Positions 33,072 through 44,500 of a DNA stretch of 64,000 nucleotides are shown one piece after another. Position 1 is the first letter of the stretch, and each line of letters starts with the position of its first letter. The notes below the pieces were generated by a model that saw only the letters and a program-made list of their open reading frames with translations, did no database searches and had not been told where the DNA came from. Source of the DNA: Boesenbergia rotunda (lineage: Eukaryota; Streptophyta; Magnoliopsida; Zingiberales; Zingiberaceae); NCBI GenBank assembly GCA_024364735.1, contig JAGFNQ010005185.1, positions 18,578 through 82,577 on the forward strand, given 5' to 3'. The translations under genes and the position numbers were made by a program.

Positions 33072-36000
33072 ATCTCCCCATTTTTAATGTTTGACAATAT
33101 CTTAAGTTAGATTGGTTGAAAGGGCTAAACCATAGAAAGAAATAATCTAAGTTTTGAAAATACATTTTGATATTTTGGGAGAAAAGCATTTCTAAGATAA
33201 GCTCACTCTCCCCTTTTTAAAAAAGAACTTTTGATTTTCATTGGTCCTTTGGGAAAAAACAAAAATGTTCTAACTTAAGCTCTCACTCTCCCCCTTTGTC
33301 ATACATCAAAAAACGACCAAAACACTTGCACCAACAATAAAAGATTTCCTTTTGAAAGTACTTAGTATAACTTTTTGAAATCATAGCAGAGAGCTAGTTT
33401 AACAAGATAATTGCACCCGAAAATTACACCTTGAAAAGAATTGTGCATAAAAATATTTTGTATTTTTAGAAAAGTTTTCCACTTAGAAAAAATTATTGTG
33501 CAAAACCTTGTACATTGAAAGATATTAAGAAAAAATGTAATTAATTTTAAAAGATATTGAGCTTTTTAAAAGATGCAAGTACTTTTAAAAATATCTGTAT
33601 CTTTGAAAAATATAAGTCACTTTGAAAGATATTATGCATTTTTGAAAAATATAAGTGCTTTGAAAATATTATGAATTTGAAAAACTAAGTACTTTTTGAA
33701 AAATTTTGAAGAGTATAAGTACTTTTGAAAAAATATTAGAATTTTTGAGAAGTATAAGTACTTTTGAAAAATATTAGAATTTTTGAGAAGTATAAATACT
33801 TTTGAAAAAACTTATTTTTAAAACATAATATTTTACTTGACTTGGTTTCTTTTCCAGTCTGACACAATCCTAGAAAACCTTGTTGACTACAAGGACATTT
33901 TCCTAAGTGTCCTGGAAATTCTTCAACTCAAGTAAAGGTTATTTCCAAAAAAAATAATATGATTAAAAAAATAGTACTTTGAAAAAAAAATTATGTTTTC
34001 AAAAAGGACTTAATAATGCAGTGTATGAAAATATATTAAATAATTCATGTAATTTGACCTCCCCCTAAACTTGACCCAGTCCTAGGAAGCTTGTTAACCA
34101 CAAGTGCTCTTCCTCTAAGTCTTTAGGGTTTAGTTCAGATCAAAGGAATTATCTAATAAATTCAAAACAAATAATTACCAGAAAAACTTTTCAGGAATTT
34201 TTCTTTTGACTCAGACTCCCCCTAAATTTGACACATCCTAGGAGTCCTTGTAGATCATGAAGTGGACCTTCCTCTGTGTCTTTAGGGTTTATCAAATCAA
34301 AAGAACAACTTTGAAGTATGGTAATTTTTAAGAAGATAAGGTTTTAGAAAATTCAACTTGAAATGAGAATAACTTTTTAAGGCATAACCCCCCCCCCCTT
34401 TTTCGAAAACACAAGTGATAGTAATTTAAAGTACAGTTTTCGAAAAATACTTTCAAATGACAGTGATGTTTTAAAGTATAGTTTTCTGAAAGCATTTCAA
34501 AAGAATAAAAACACTCCCCCTGTACCCGACACCGTTTGACTCTATCTAAGTGCCTTAAGGAACTTAAGTGTTGTCCTAGAAGGCTTGTGTCTAATTGTGT
34601 GAGTCAACCAATTTTTCAAAAGGAATATACTTTTTGAAAATCTATAATATGTATAAGCAATCGGACAATCATGAAATTCATAAAAACATTATTATGTTGA
34701 AGCACTATTTTGAAAATATATTTTTAGAAAAATATTCTAACCATTTCGAAAAACAATTTTGAAAAATATTTTTTGATTTATTAGTCCTTAACATCTCATC
34801 CATTTTAGATGTCTCAATACAGTAAGCATGGTTACCTTATAGGTGTATTGTGAGATGCTTAAATTATTTTTCTTAATTCATTGTTAAATCTATGATTTAA
34901 TTGAAACTTGTGTTAGATTCAAATTTATCAAATAGTTAAGTGAATTTGATTTTCGGTAATTGGCTTCCAAGTCTTGGCGAGACACAAGGCCTTCTTTGGC
35001 TGTAGCCTTATTGGATCATCAACCCTTTCCTTGACAAAGCCTTTTATTGAAAATTCATTTTCAAATTACTTCTTGAAAAAGTTTGGTCTAACTAGCTTAG
35101 GGTTTGGATCGATAGTTTCGGCTAGTTCCACCAAACTAAACGGACCAAGTAGAATATACTTAACCTTATTAGAGGGGCTTCACTAACATACTATCATCTC
35201 ACCTCCACCTAATACTAGGTTGTTCAAGTTTCAACTATTCTTTTTCCTATAACCGCTCTAAATTATGCATAAAATTAGGCATGAATGACATGGCATATAT
35301 CTTTAAAAAATTGCATATGCATGGCATGGCATTAATGCATGATTCAAACAAGTCAAAATATTTAATTAAGTTTCTAAAGATGTATCAAATTCCCGATTTG
35401 ATACATGTCGTGTGAACCCGCGAATATGTCAACCCACTTTAACATACTTAATTTTATCAAATGTTGCGCTTTGGGTAATATTTTATTTAATTCGAGTTTA
35501 AGTTACTTAAGAATTAATTGAATCTAAGTTTATTACGAATTAACTAAAGTTGAATTAATTAAGAATTAATTGAAGTTGGATTAGTTAAGGATTAATTGAA
35601 TTAAAATTAATTAAGGATTAATTGAATTTGAATTAATTAAGGATTAATTTAATTAATTAAGAATTAATTTAGTTTGAATTAATTAAGGATTAATTGAATT
35701 AATTAAGAATTAATTTGAATTTGAATTAATTAAGATTTAATTGAATTTTGAATTAATTAAGGATTAATTGGGTTTGAATAATTAAGGTTGAAATGATTAA
35801 TTAATAGTTGTGGGTTTAAGTTCATATTTTCATTATTTCAAAAATTTCTGGTTCATCCACTATTTCTTCTTTATTTATCTTTTTAAGTTTTTCCAATAAT
35901 TATGATTTATTTGAATCTTTGTGATTTTTATTGACTATAGCCTTGATTTCAGAAAATTCTATCTCCTCCTTATCCTCATCATCAAGATTATATCCTTCTA

Positions 36001-36093
36001 CATCTCTATAATAGGTGAAGTAATTCGGGCTACTAGTTAACGTTTTGTAATAATCTTCAATATTATCTATAGATTTGACAATTAAACTATCAT
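33072..36093 (-). other. 3' non-coding internal region of E3
   Basis: PPT-like tract beside the LTR (minus ATGGGGAGA). AT-rich repeats at 33540-33830 ('gaaaaatattagaatttttg'). Four degenerate 'actccccctaaa.ttgac...cctagga' units near 33840, 34060, 34215 and 34515. A block shared with E1 (34780-35240). Tandem 'aattaattaaggattaattg' words at 35510-35790. No gene seen. Confidence 0.65.
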
Positions 36094-36564
36094 CTAAGAA
36101 GATTTCATTTCTATTATCCTCAAAATTATCAGAAATATTTTCAATTTTATCCTAAGAATTTCTGAAATCTCATCTTTATCCTCAAGAATATTTTCAACAA
36201 AATCATTCTTATCCTCGGAAATAATTTGAATAATTTCAGAATTATCTTTAGAAATATCTTTAAGAATTTTAGAGTCATCTTCAGAAATATCTTTAAGATT
36301 TTCAAAATTAATTTCAGGATTATCCTTAAGAATTTCAAATTTAATTTCAGGATTATCCTTAAAATAATTAGATTTGATTTCAATATTATCAGAAAAATTA
36401 TCGGATTTAATTTCAATATTATCTTCAGGAAATTCAGAATTAATTTCAACATTATCTCTAGAAAATTCAGAATTAATTTTACAGATTAATTCATTGATAT
36501 TGATAATTAAAGAATTAATTTTTGATATTTTATTACTGTCTACATTATCTAGTTGATCATGCAA
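36094..36564 (-). pseudogene. gag: gag coiled-coil segment expanded by 11-aa repeats (E3)
   Basis: 156-codon minus frame without stops. It consists of about nine consecutive 11-residue units of the type EI(N/K)SEFPEDNI, EIKSDNFSDNI, EIKFEILKDNP, coded by 33-base tandem repeats. Position directly after the zinc knuckles matches the coiled-coil segment of gag in E1 and K, so I read it as that segment enlarged by repeat expansion. Extreme AT content makes several other frames open too. Whether it was ever translated together with the knuckles is unproven because a frame break lies between them. Confidence 0.45.
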
Positions 36565-36620
36565 GACATTAATTTGACTATTTACACAATTTAACTTTTC
36601 AAAAAAATTATCTAAATTAT

Positions 36621-36944
36621 TTACATAAGAAGTGCAAGAATATTAAAAATTTTTGGGACATAAATTTTGTGTACCTTTGCCGGACACTTATTTTTGTAGT
36701 GTTCGTACCTTTCGCATTTAAAGCATTGTACGTGACTTTTATCCCTCCGAACTCTGGGCGCTGGTGCCTCCTTTGCTACCGGTGGTGTAGACCGAATCTT
36801 AGGAGTAGGGCACTGATTTTTATAGTGCCCTCTCTCCCTGCACGTGAAGTATATAATATGGAACTTAAAAAACTGACATTTTAAAAAAAATTGTACCTGA
36901 TTCACCCCTGGGATCCCCCTCAACTCCTGGCGTCGTTGGTCCAT
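36621..36944 (-). pseudogene. gag: gag nucleocapsid with two zinc knuckles (E3)
   Basis: Minus frame with two knuckle motifs. The second is intact (CFKCERYEHYKNKC, C-x2-C-x4-H-x4-C). The first reads YFTCRERGHYKNQC, lacking its first Cys. A basic Pro/Arg linker lies between. Double knuckles occur in many gypsy and some copia gags and bind genomic RNA. The usual N-terminal gag half is absent: only about 30 bases separate the frame start from the PBS, so a deletion is likely. Confidence 0.65.
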
Positions 36945-36973
36945 CGGCAGTTAGTCCGGTGAAGAGCGGTCTG

Positions 36974-36985
36974 GCTCTGATACCA
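36974..36985 (-). promoter_or_regulatory. PBS of E3
   Basis: Minus strand TGGTATCAGAGC, two bases from the LTR. Confidence 0.9.
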
Positions 36986-36987
36986 AT

Positions 36988-37993
36988 TGTAGGACCAGTG
37001 CCATCGATAGAGGGGGGTGAATATCGACCTTTAAAATCGTCTCACGGAAAATCGTAAACTTGCGTTCTGGACTCAGAGACAGTGCAGCGGAAAATAAACA
37101 GAATGAAGAAAATAAACAACAACACAGATTGCACGCGGGATTTTTTACTTGGTTCCCGACCTCCCAGGGTCAGTACATCCAAGGCCTATGCACGGGAACA
37201 CACGTCCACTAATGATCTCCTTTTCGGACTTTCCGGAGGCGGTGAAACCCGTCTTACAGTGCAATAATTACAATCAAAGTATAGGAAATTAAATGCAGAA
37301 TAATAAAAGCAAACCAAAACAGAATGGTCGAAGACTCGGTCGATCTAGACCTCCGAAGTGTCGCGCACTTCCTCCTGGAGCCTCCCAGTCGTAGAGCCTC
37401 ATCTTTAGCGCTTTGTCGTCAGTCAAAAAGCTCAGAATGGATCTTAGAAGTTGTGTCTGAGTGTTGGAGTCGAAGCCCCTTTTATAGCACCCATGGGGGC
37501 GCCTGTGTCGATGGGGGCGCCTACACGTGGCCTTTCCTGCGTGATCTCTTATCTGCAGGCTCGGTCAGCGCTTATCCTCTCCACAGGGGTGCCTGAGCTG
37601 ATGGGAGTGCCCGTATGGTCCTGGCGCCTAAATGAAGGCTTATCTCTGCTTCGAACTCGCAGCAGCAATACAGCTTTGAACTTGGGCGCTTGTATTGATG
37701 AGGCGCCTGAATGAAACCTGATTTTTCTCCTTTCAATGGGGGTGCCCCAGTTGATGGGGGCGCCTGGATGAGAGGGTTTCTTTCCCCTTTTGATGGGGGT
37801 GCCCCCTTCAATGGGGGCGCCTAGGAGGCTGGTCTTCCAGCCCCTTTGTGTGTTGTTTGCCTGTTTTGTCTTCCATTCTAGGTACCTGCAAGATACAAGA
37901 ATACAAAGCAAATATATACACAATCTTAGCCTTAAGGACTTGGTTCTGACTTCGGATTTCCACAAAATCCTAGGTCGAACCGACGCTAGTTCC
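36988..37993 (-). repeat. Truncated 5' LTR of E3
   Basis: Matches 31566-32560 with many substitutions and small indels, then stops at 37993 where LTR H begins. About 500 bases of U3 are missing. Minus-strand TATAAAAG at 37486-37479. Confidence 0.85.
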
Positions 37994-39020
37994 TGTTGGA
38001 ACCCGGATGGCTAGAGAGGGGGGTGAATATAGATAAAACACTTTGACCTTTGGCACTTATCAAATTTCTGCACTCAGAGTTGTTAGTAGCACAGCGGAAG
38101 TAGCAGGAACAAAGTATGCAGAAAAATAGAAAACAAAGACAAATCAACACAACTAGCAAGATCGCTAACAAGGAGGGTTTACAAGGTTTGGGGATAACTT
38201 GCCCCTACTCCTTGGCGTGCCCTTAAGGTGGGTGATCCCATTATCGTCGGCAGATCAAGCCCCGGTTATCACCGGATAGAAAGTAACCTCCTTCTCGGTG
38301 GAGAAACCTCTCCACAGCGTTTCAATCACAGATATATGTTTAAGCACAAAGAAACAACAAGAAAGATCTTACTTAGCACTTAGCAAGGACAAAAACAGAG
38401 CAAGCTCCTTCAGAGCTCCACCCAGCGATGATCTCACGCAAGAGCCCTCTCCTCGTGTCTTCTCGCTGTTGGACTCGGAGCTTCTTGTTCCCTCCTTCAA
38501 GCGCTCAAGTAATGAATGGTTGCTTCACAGATTGTAATTGCTTGCACAAGAAGATGGAACTTTAGAACATGCAAGCAAGATGTGGAGAACACAAAGGCGC
38601 AGCAAGAACTCAGTTCGCGAACACTAGAACTCTGCTTCAACGAAGCCTTCTTCCGCCCTTTTGTGTCTCCACTCAGCACCAGGTGACAGCATCTCCTGCA
38701 GCCCCAGCTGCTTCCCTACCAACTCCAGCTACCACTGAGTCCTCCCTGGACTTCCTGAGCTCCCCTCAGCCAAGCTCCAGTCAGCAGCTCCAGTCAACAG
38801 CTCCGGTCGTTGCAACCTGAGATGGAAAACGGGCAAACCTGCTCCAAGGAAAGCCTCTATTGACTTCTCCTTGAGTGTTTGAATCCTTCCCTATGACCTG
38901 CAGCTTGATCAGAGTATTAGAACAGCATATCACTCAGTAAATCAAGAATCAGAAGTTAAGCGCAGAGAATCGGATACGTTCAGACGCGAACAGAGCGTCT
39001 GACAGTGCATTTTGAATTAA

Positions 39021-39623
39021 AGTGATCGGTCACTGGACCGATCAGAGAGCCTCCTGATCGGTCACCAGACCGATCAGGCTGGGTCCAGACCGATCAGGTT
39101 CCATCCTGATCAGTCCCCAACGCTCAATTAGAAATCGTGATTTCTTTGGGACTCTCCTGGTTCGATCACCAGACCGATCCCAGGTTGTGGATCGATCACA
39201 CGACCGATCCACCCCTTTATCGGGCGATTTCTGAGCTTCGCAGTCCCGACCTCCTGATCGATCACCGGACCGATCAAGAAACCTCCTGATCGGTCACCAG
39301 ACCGATCAAGTCGTGACCAGACCGATCAGGCTCCGTCCTGATCGATCATAGAGAGGAACCTACGATGCTGGATCGTTCTCCAGAATGATCTGCACAGTGA
39401 TCCTGATCGGTCACCAGACCGATCAGGAGCAGTTCAGCAAGGGAACTCAACCTCACTGTTTGCTCCCTGATCGGTCACCAGACCGATCAGGAGCAAAGCA
39501 ATGGGTGAAACGCATACTCCCTGATCGGTAACCAGACCGATCAGTCATCGTTGGATCGGTCACCAGACCGATCCACGAAGGAGCACCGTGCCAACTCCCT
39601 GATCGGTCACCAGACCGATCCAG
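39021..39623 (-). repeat. Array of 24-base hairpins (GATCGGTC/GACCGATC)
   Basis: About twelve irregularly spaced units. The canonical form has perfect 10-bp arms CTGATCGGTC and GACCGATCAG around ACCA (e.g. 39054, 39403, 39467). At 39552 both arms have changed together to TGGATCGGTC and GACCGATCCA. Several units have one defective arm. Confidence 0.85.
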
Positions 39624-39627
39624 GGAC

Positions 39628-40050
39628 TCCAACCTAGCCCTCCAAGCTAGGGTTTCATCCACCTTAGCCCTCCAAGCTAAGGATTTTTCACCTAACCCTC
39701 CAAGTTGGGAATTTGCACCTAACCCTCCAAGTTAGGACTTTTCACCTAGCCCTCCAAGCTAGGACTTTTCACCCAACTCTTCCGGATTAGGACTTTCTAA
39801 ACCTAGCCCTCCAAGCTAGGACCTGACCCTCCAAGCCAGGACTTTTTCACCTAACTCTCCAAGATGAGACTTTGCACCTAACCCTCCAAGTTAGGACTTT
39901 TCACCTAGCCCTCCAAGCTAGGACTTTTCACCCACCTCTTCCGAATTAGGACTTTTCACACACCTAGCCCTCTAAGCTAGGATTTTCAACACCTAACCCT
40001 CCATGTTAGGATTTTCCAACACCTAGCCCTCCAAGCTAGGATTTTCCATA
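39628..40050 (-). repeat. Array of about 15 hairpin units with constant CCTCCAA loop
   Basis: Units every 25-38 bases: CCTAGC-CCTCCAA-GCTAGG, alternating with CCTAAC-CCTCCAA-GTTAGG, plus CCTTAGC...GCTAAGG. A few decayed units exist (e.g. near 39775 and 39855). Spacers are mostly 'actttttcac'-like. On the minus (RNA) strand the loop is UUGGAGG. Confidence 0.9.
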
Positions 40051-40164
40051 CCATGCCTGATCCCCGACCAGGACTTAATCATAATCATCATAATCATCAT
40101 AATCAACCTAAACTAAAATCGATGTCAACACCAAAACAACAATCAGGGTCAGACTGCATCAACA

Positions 40165-40179
40165 ATCTCTCCCTTTTTG
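40165..40179 (-). promoter_or_regulatory. PPT of element H
   Basis: Minus strand CAAAAAGGGAGAGAT directly before the LTR. Another 'caaagggggagag' lies at 40300-40313. Confidence 0.7.
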
Positions 40180-40693
40180 TTGTTTGACAATCCGATTTTA
40201 TGTTTAGGGATTCTCAATCAATTTCTCAACTTCCAGAATCATAGAGGAATCAAGATCCTCCCCCTACAATATAATCATCCTAAACTTAACCAACCAACAC
40301 TCTCCCCCTTTGTCAAACACCGAAAAAGGGGTCTAAAAGGGTTGTTAAGTTTAAACCATACTCCCCCTCAACCCTAGGGGTATCCCAAAATAACAAAGAT
40401 TTGATTGATTTTTGATAAGCATATGAATACATATGACAAACAGATATAGGCATGGAAAAACAAGCATATGTATCATATGAGCATGGCATCATAAGCATGA
40501 ACATAGCTATGTATCAAATATGCAGATAGTACAGCATAGCATCAACAATAAGCATACGCAAGTAAAATAGACATGCAAGGCAAACTCAGAAAAATCAAAG
40601 CATAAACCATCCAGAGAAATAACAAGATGCAAGACATATGCATCAAAATCAAAGTACAACCCAATAGGACACTCATCATAAGAGTTAATGTCA
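40180..40693. other. 3' non-coding region of element H
   Basis: AT-rich, with scattered 'catatgagcatg' and 'agcatatg' words and a second PPT-like tract. No gene seen. Confidence 0.5.
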
Positions 40694-41540
40694 TCAATCC
40701 CCTGCGTGGTCATCATCTGAGGAATCAGCAATGTAGATAATGTCCCCTAGTAGAGGAATACTAGGGGACCCACCACTAGGATACGCATGATGGAACCACT
40801 CCTCATACCACGCATCCTGGAATGAGCTGATCTCAGAGACATCAGATGCTAGAGCATCGAGACGGCAATCGAAAGACTGACACTCTGAGCTGACCTCCCG
40901 TCGCCAAAGCTCGGAGATATGCAACTCGTGCTCCATCAGCCGCTCTATCTCCGCAACCTGCCAGCGTAGGTCAGGAGCCCACCCGTCGTAATCTGCAGTA
41001 TCAGCTGGCGGCCCCTGGTCAGGAGCTGCTCTCGGTAGCTCCCCCTCACGTCTGCGATCCTTCTACCTCAACCCCTGGGGCCCGAGGACAATGCCAGACT
41101 GAGCGAGAATGCGACGGTCTAGATGGCAGTCTTGTCGAACCATGGGTACAATGCGGCCCTGTGAAACGTCAATGCCAACCGACTCCAGCCAGGTAGTGAT
41201 GATATGGCCAAATGGCATGTAGACTGTCTGGGTGTACGGCAGACTATGGACAATGATAGAGAAATAGACCGAAGCCACTGGATCAAAATCAAACTACTGA
41301 TGCATTCCGTAGAGAATCAAGTAGTGGAACGGGTGAATCTCATCCAGGTGTTTCGAAGTAGTTGGTAGGAGATAATTGGTGATGATCTTAAATAACACAT
41401 AGTCAACAGGGGAAAGGCGAAGAGCAGGAAATGTGGGAAAATCACTGGTGCGCTCACCGGAACCCCTTGGCCTGGGATGGCCTAGAAAGTACTCGTAGAT
41501 GGAATCAGGAGTAACTCCATCGAAGAGAACCGGATACGTT
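40694..41540 (-). pseudogene. 'Putative plant transposon protein'-like ORF of element H
   Basis: On the minus strand: 'LSPVDYVLFKIITNYLLPTT', then EIHPFHYLILYGM, an in-frame TAG near 41298, then SVYFSIIVHSLPYTQTVYMPFGHI, TTWLESVGIDV and LAQSGIVLGPQG. A stop at 41063 ends this piece. A second piece (40936-40694) holds a coiled coil (MEHELHISELWRREV) and an acidic tail (IADSSDDDHAGD). Order and spacing match the decayed ORF at 6170-5064 in E1. I relate both to the plant-transposon-protein domain family (PF20167-like, from memory, function unknown). Sense orientation, about 0.5 kb before the PPT. Confidence 0.5.
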
Positions 41541-41562
41541 CAGACATGATCAGAGCATCTAN
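41531..41562. other. LTR scrap and ambiguous base (assembly join)
   Basis: 'cggatacgttcagac' and 'cagagc.tct' resemble LTR H at 38968-39000. An N stands at 41562. Immediately right is the gag zinc knuckle of an unrelated copia element. Probably a join of two contigs. Confidence 0.6.
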
Positions 41563-44500
41563 AAAGGCAACTTTTGCCATCATTGTGGCAAGGAAGGTCA
41601 CTTGCGAAGAAACTGCAACATTTATCTTGAGTCCTTGAAGAATAAGGCATCCGATGCCTCATCCTCTTCAAGTATCTTCGTTATTGAATGTCACTCTATT
41701 TCCTCAAACACATGGGTACTTGGTACTGGGTGTAGCTCACATATATGTAATGACATACAAGGGCTAAGGAATAGAAGAAGACTCGTCAAGGGAGAAGCGA
41801 ATTTGCGAGTTGGAAACGGAGCAAAGATTGCTGCTGTTGCCATCGGAACATATTTGCTAAAGCTCCCTACAGGACGTGTCTTAGAATTGGATAATTGTTA
41901 TTTTGTTCCTTCGTTGATAAAGAACATTGTATCTATTTCATGTCTGAATGAAAAGGGTTATCATTTAACTTTTAGTAACAATTGTTGTTACATAACTTTA
42001 AATGGTGTTCTTTATGGGAATGGAACTTTGTGCAATGGAATCTACATATTAGATTTATCCAGTGACATTTTCAATATCGAATTTAGCAACAAACGTGCTC
42101 GAATAGATAATCGAATAGACTCCTACACTTGGCATTGTCGTCTTAGCCATATAAGTAAGAAACGCATGACCGAATTACACCGATGTGGAATTTTGGAATC
42201 ATTTGAACCCGGTTCATTTGATACATGCGAATCATGCTTAAAAGGCAAGATGACCAAATTACCCTTTTCCGGAAAAGGTAATCCAGTGGGAGAATTGCTT
42301 GGTCTAATACATACTGATGTATGTGGACCAATGTCAACTCTTGCACAAGGAGGCTATAGCTACTTCATCACCTTTATCGATGATCACTCACGATTCGGGT
42401 ACGTGTTCTTGATGAAACACAAATCTGAAGCCTTTGAGAAATTCAAAGAGTTCAGAAATGAAGTAGAGAAATAGCTTGGCAAAAGTATTAAGATACTTCG
42501 ATCCGATCGGGGTGGTGAATACTTGAGTCAAGAGTTTCAAGATTATCTTAGGGACAATGGGATATTATCCCAATAGACTCCGCCATATACACCACAGCAT
42601 AATGGTGTATCTGAGAGGCGCAACCGAACCATGATGGACATGGTTAGGTCAATGATGAATCATGCAACTCTTCCAAAATCCTTTTGGGGTTATGCACTTA
42701 AGACAGCTGTTTACTTGCTAAACAGAGTCCCGACCAAGGTAGTCTCTACTACTCCATATGAGACATGGAATAGTAAGAAACCTCACTTAACTCACCTTAA
42801 GATATGGGGTTGTCTTGCTTATGTGAAGCGGATTATATCAGACAAATTGGATGCTAAGTCTGATAGATGTCTATTTATTGGATACCCTAAGGAAACGAAG
42901 GGTTACCAATTCTATCATCCCTTGGAACAAAAGGTGTTTGTTTCAAGGCATGCTGTATTTCTAGAAAAAGAATTTCTTTTACAAGAAAACAGTGGGAGTG
43001 GCATTGAACTTGATGAAGTTCAAGAAACTCCAATAGACATCACAGAGACACCTAGTCTAGACCCACAACCAATACCTCATAATGATGAGCTATCAGTTGA
43101 ACCTAAAACTACACCACCTCTTCGTAGATCTGATAGGACACGCAACATTCCAGAGAGATACGGATTTCTCGTAAGTGAATCGAACGACGTGTTGCTCATT
43201 GGCGATGACGAACCTATCAGTTATGAAGATGTTCTGAAAAGTTCAGAAAGGGACAAATGGCTTGAAGCCATGAAGTCGGAAATGGATTCCATGTACGAAA
43301 ATCAAGTATGGGACTTGGTTAACCCACCTGAAGGGATTAAACCCATAGGGTGCAAGTGGGTTTTCAAGAAGAAAACCGACATGGAAGGTAATGTTGTTAC
43401 CTTTAAGGCTAGATTAGTGGCAAAGGGATATCGTCAAAAACAAGAAATTGATTATGACGAAACCTATTCGCCAGTAGCTATGCTTAAATCCATTCGGATG
43501 CTCCTAGCCATAGCAGCTCATTATGATTATGAGATTTGGCAAATGGATGTGAAAACAGCTTTCCTTAACGGAAACCTGCTTGAGGACGTATACATGATAC
43601 AGCCTGAAGGTTTCACATCGGTTGATAAAACCAAGGTATGCAAGCTTCGACGATCCATATATGGACTGAAGCAAGCATCTAGGAGCTGGAACATCTGTTT
43701 TGATGAGACAATCAAAAAGTTTGATTTCTCACAAAATCCTGACGAACCCTGTGTGTACAAGAAGGTTAGTGGGAGTGCAGTCGTATTCCTAGTATTATAT
43801 GTCGACGACATCTTACTTATAGGAAACGATATTTCAGTCTTACAGACAGTTAAAATTTGGTTATCCAAAACTTTCTCCATGAAAGACCTGGGAGAAGCAA
43901 CCTATATCCTTGGGATTAGAATCTATAGAGATAGATCAAAACGGTTGCTTGGTCTTTCGCAGTCTACATATATAGACCGAGTGCTAAAAAGGTTTAGCAT
44001 GTCGGAATCCAAGAAAGGTTACCTTCCCATTAGGCATGGGATCAACCTTTCAAAGTCTATGTGTCCGCGCACAGAAGACGAGAGGATTTGCATGAATAAG
44101 ATTCCCTATGCATCTGCGATAGGATCTATCATGTATGCTATGTTATGTACTAGGCCTGATGTATCGTATGCTTTGAGCGTCACAAGCAGATACCAGTCGG
44201 ATCCAGGAATGGATCACTGGGCGGCTGTTAAGACAATCCTTAAGTACTTAAGAAGAACTAAGGATGTGTTCCTAATATATGGAGAAGGAGATTTGGTAAT
44301 ACGTGGGTATACAGATGCCAGTTTCCAGACAGATAAGGATGACTCCAAATCGCAGTCTAGATACGTATTTACTTTGAATGGAGGCGCAGTAAGTTGAAAA
44401 AGTTCCAAACAAGATACCGTAGCGGATTCCACCACGGAAGCGGAATATATCGCAGCTTCGGAAGCAGCAAAGGAAGCAGTCTGGATCAAGAAGTTTGTCT

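Larger units (their letters stand above)
31566..37993 (-). mobile_element. Element E3: SIRE-like copia, gag only
   Basis: Minus-oriented: 5' LTR (37993-36988, truncated), PBS (36985-36974), gag zinc knuckles (36944-36621), gag coiled-coil repeats (36564-36094), AT-rich and semi-repeated non-coding sequence, PPT, and complete 3' LTR (33071-31566). No pol region exists between gag and the 3' LTR, so it is non-autonomous. Related to E1. Confidence 0.8.
37994..40164 (-). repeat. 3' LTR of element H
   Basis: 2171 bases. On the minus strand TGTTGATGCAGTCTGACC to CCGGGTTCCAACA. U3 contains two inverted-repeat arrays (39021-39623 and 39628-40050). Confidence 0.85.
37994..41530 (-). mobile_element. 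Element H: 3' half of a SIRE-like element
   Basis: Minus-oriented 3' LTR (37994-40164), PPT (40165-40179), 3' non-coding sequence and a transposon-protein-like ORF (40694-41540). The 5' part is missing. The sequence ends at a 30-base LTR-like scrap and an N. H truncates the 5' LTR of E3. Confidence 0.7.

Noticed and set aside
39628..40050. CRISPR-like regular repeat array
   Set aside because: Spacers are themselves repeated and near-identical, the DNA is plant-like, no cas genes exist, and the array lies inside an LTR with clear ends and a PPT.
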